From: Rozella allomycis CSF55
Taxonomy: Eukaryota > Rozellomycota
Assembly: GCA_000442015.1 (NCBI GenBank)
Contig: KE560925.1
Span: 1 to 35,862 of the forward strand
DNA: 35,862 nucleotides
Direction: 5' to 3'
The notes under the pieces are model-generated. The model saw only the letters and a program-made list of their open reading frames with translations. It was not told the DNA's origin and did not search any database. A program made the position numbers and the translations under genes. Shown piece after piece: positions 32,850 through 35,862 of this stretch. Every line of letters starts with the position of its first letter. The stretch's first letter is position 1.

Positions 32850-32893
32850 CATTTCTCAAGTCCGGGACGTAAACTCCATGTCCGATATTACCA
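32850..32893. repeat. dispersed repeat, copy 2
   Basis: Matches positions 1-44 (aagtccggg, cgtaaactcc, gtccgata conserved). The tRNA-like T-arm that follows copy 1 is absent here; a tandem repeat follows instead. Confidence 0.5.
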
Positions 32894-32927
32894 ACCACAT
32901 CATTTGATATTACCAACCACATCATTT
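32884..32927. repeat. tandem repeat, 2 x 22 bp
   Basis: Two perfect copies of gatattaccaaccacatcattt, starting inside the end of the 44-base repeat. Confidence 0.85.
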
Positions 32928-33881
32928 TATTTTAATACCATGATAATATTATAATGGTAAATGGTAGTCTCCATAACATTGCAACGATTTCTTTTTATTT
33001 CTACAAATCCATTATGTTTTATTCCTTCTCTCGTTTCTCGACGAATACTCTTTTATCTTGCCTGTTTTCTGCACAGTATGATTTGATAATAGATATTATC
33101 AATGCCACTTAATGACGTCGAATGCGAGATATAAGTAATATACATTTCAAATAAGACATGTGTGTGAAAATCCAGATCTCGATGAACTTTTGACTGCGCT
33201 TGAGCCTTACCTTGATTTTATGAAACAGAAGAATAGATTAATATCCAACGACAAGGCAGACTTTGCCTTCCACAAAAGAAGAAACGCTAGACAAATATGT
33301 ACTAGATAATTTAGAAATGATACCGCTTAGCATGTATTTGGAAGTAAAATATTTGTAATGCATGTATTAAAATATCATACGACCATAGACAATACAATCT
33401 TGGACTTTATGGAAATCACACAGGCGGCTGTTGTTTAGACACTATAAGAATACATTAAAATCACTAGTGGGACCTGAAGGAAATCCCTTATGGCAAAATT
33501 TGATGGGACAAAAAGCGTGCAGAGTAATATTTCAATGCTTTACTGAAGAGCAGCTGGTGAATTAAGAGGCGCGTGTCGATTGCACGGCCTAGGTTTGTTA
33601 ATGTCGTCCATAAAATGGATATATATCATGACAAACGCGACTACAAACAGACGTGATAGGCGCTTAAGTCGTTAAATCAAATAAGCGACATGTGGTGCTT
33701 TATTGATTTACTTCATGTACCCATACACTTAAACTTTCAAAGTCCAACTTGAAACGTATTACTCAACGTTGCTGTGGTTGATTTCGCATGATCGCGCAGA
33801 ATTGCGCCAAGTTCTAAGACTGCCCACTCTTTGATAACAAAACTGCTTAATGAAGCAAGGAAATAACTGATAATGACCATC

Positions 33882-33925
33882 TACCCGGGGTCAGGGGTGT
33901 GTTACACCTTTGAGAAAAAGCCGGG
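33882..33925. repeat. GC-rich dispersed repeat, copy B
   Basis: acccggggtcaggggtgtg ... agaaaaagccggga, similar in order of blocks to 19779-19822 with a 7-bp insertion. No coding sense. Confidence 0.35.
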
Positions 33926-34119
33926 ATCTCTTTTGTCACTAAACTCGCAGAGTCTTGGGTCAAAAATTGGGCAAGTCAAAACAAGAAATAATCTTTATCT
34001 TAATAATGTGATTATCACTCCAATTCTCCCCATTAATTTTAAAGTAGAATATTAATGAAATCGTTTGATTTCTTGCTCTTTCAGTCGTACAATGTCCGGT
34101 TGTGGCTAGGTTTGTCAAG

Positions 34120-35691
<1,572 letters not shown>

Positions 35692-35692
35692 N

Positions 35693-35862
<170 letters not shown>

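Larger units (their letters stand above)
32607..34119. other. spacer with repeats and fragmentary frames
   Basis: It holds the second copy of the 44-base repeat, a 2 x 22 bp tandem repeat, the GC-rich repeat copy B and a patch of broken plus-strand frames at about 33165-33570 (VCENPDLDELLTALEPYLDF, then LVGPEGNPLWQNLMGQKACR). Those pieces lie in different frames and I could not join them with local-size introns. From 33590 to 33870 I see nothing. Confidence 0.4.

Noticed and set aside
33330-33420. ubiquitin-specific protease fragment (YNLGLYGNHTGG)
   Set aside because: Only one short block fits; the expected GGHYTAY continuation is absent and surrounding frames disagree.

Overview
The window is compact, AT-rich nuclear DNA from a eukaryote. 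Its genes are split by very short introns. I could place 48 introns by reading frame and by conserved protein sequence across the junctions: 47 are 26-32 nt long (26 is both the floor and the commonest size) and one, in eEF2, is 76 nt. TAA, TAG and TGA all act as stops. Raptor, ALG10, eIF3j and 7TM-RGS receptors, together with two flagellar proteins (SPAG6/PF16 and an RSP11/ropporin-like protein) and a Crinkler-type effector, point to a flagellated opisthokont near the base of the fungi. A Rozella-like cryptomycote is my best guess. That is inference; no rRNA is present to settle it.

Layout. 1-835: a repeat, a tRNA-like 3' end and two weak minus-strand gene models. 834-7451: mitochondrial rRNA methyltransferase (MRM1), Raptor, a Cdc4/FBXW7-like F-box/WD40 protein and a rhodanese. 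7944-9546: a truncated C-terminus and an intact Crinkler-like NTPase-nuclease. 9547-11340: gene-poor DNA with an assembly duplication and decayed frames. 11341-17470: two 7TM-RGS receptor paralogs flanking an RSP11-like protein, eIF3j and mitochondrial release factor 1. 17647-20390: a TRP-like polytopic membrane protein and part of a Cys-rich membrane protein. 20532-28105: D-aminoacyl-tRNA deacylase, eEF2, ALG10, a DUF4272-like protein and SPAG6. 28653-31330: an armadillo/BTB protein. 31331-34119: decayed frames, a small HSP20 with a clear heat-shock promoter, and repeats. 34120 to the end: bifunctional PFK-2/FBPase-2, cut by two assembly gaps.

Genes sit 20-190 bp apart. Divergent pairs share promoters (RF1 and 7TM-RGS-2; e-EF2 and ALG10; DUF4272 and SPAG6; F-box and rhodanese). 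Functions are mixed. Translation is well represented (MRM1, eIF3j, mtRF1, DTD, eEF2), as are nutrient and growth control (Raptor, F-box, PFKFB), G-protein signalling and the flagellar axoneme.

The nine single Ns are assembly joins. Most are flanked by near-identical direct repeats, which are unmerged contig ends. Some copies differ mainly at synonymous sites, so they look like two real haplotypes or copies.
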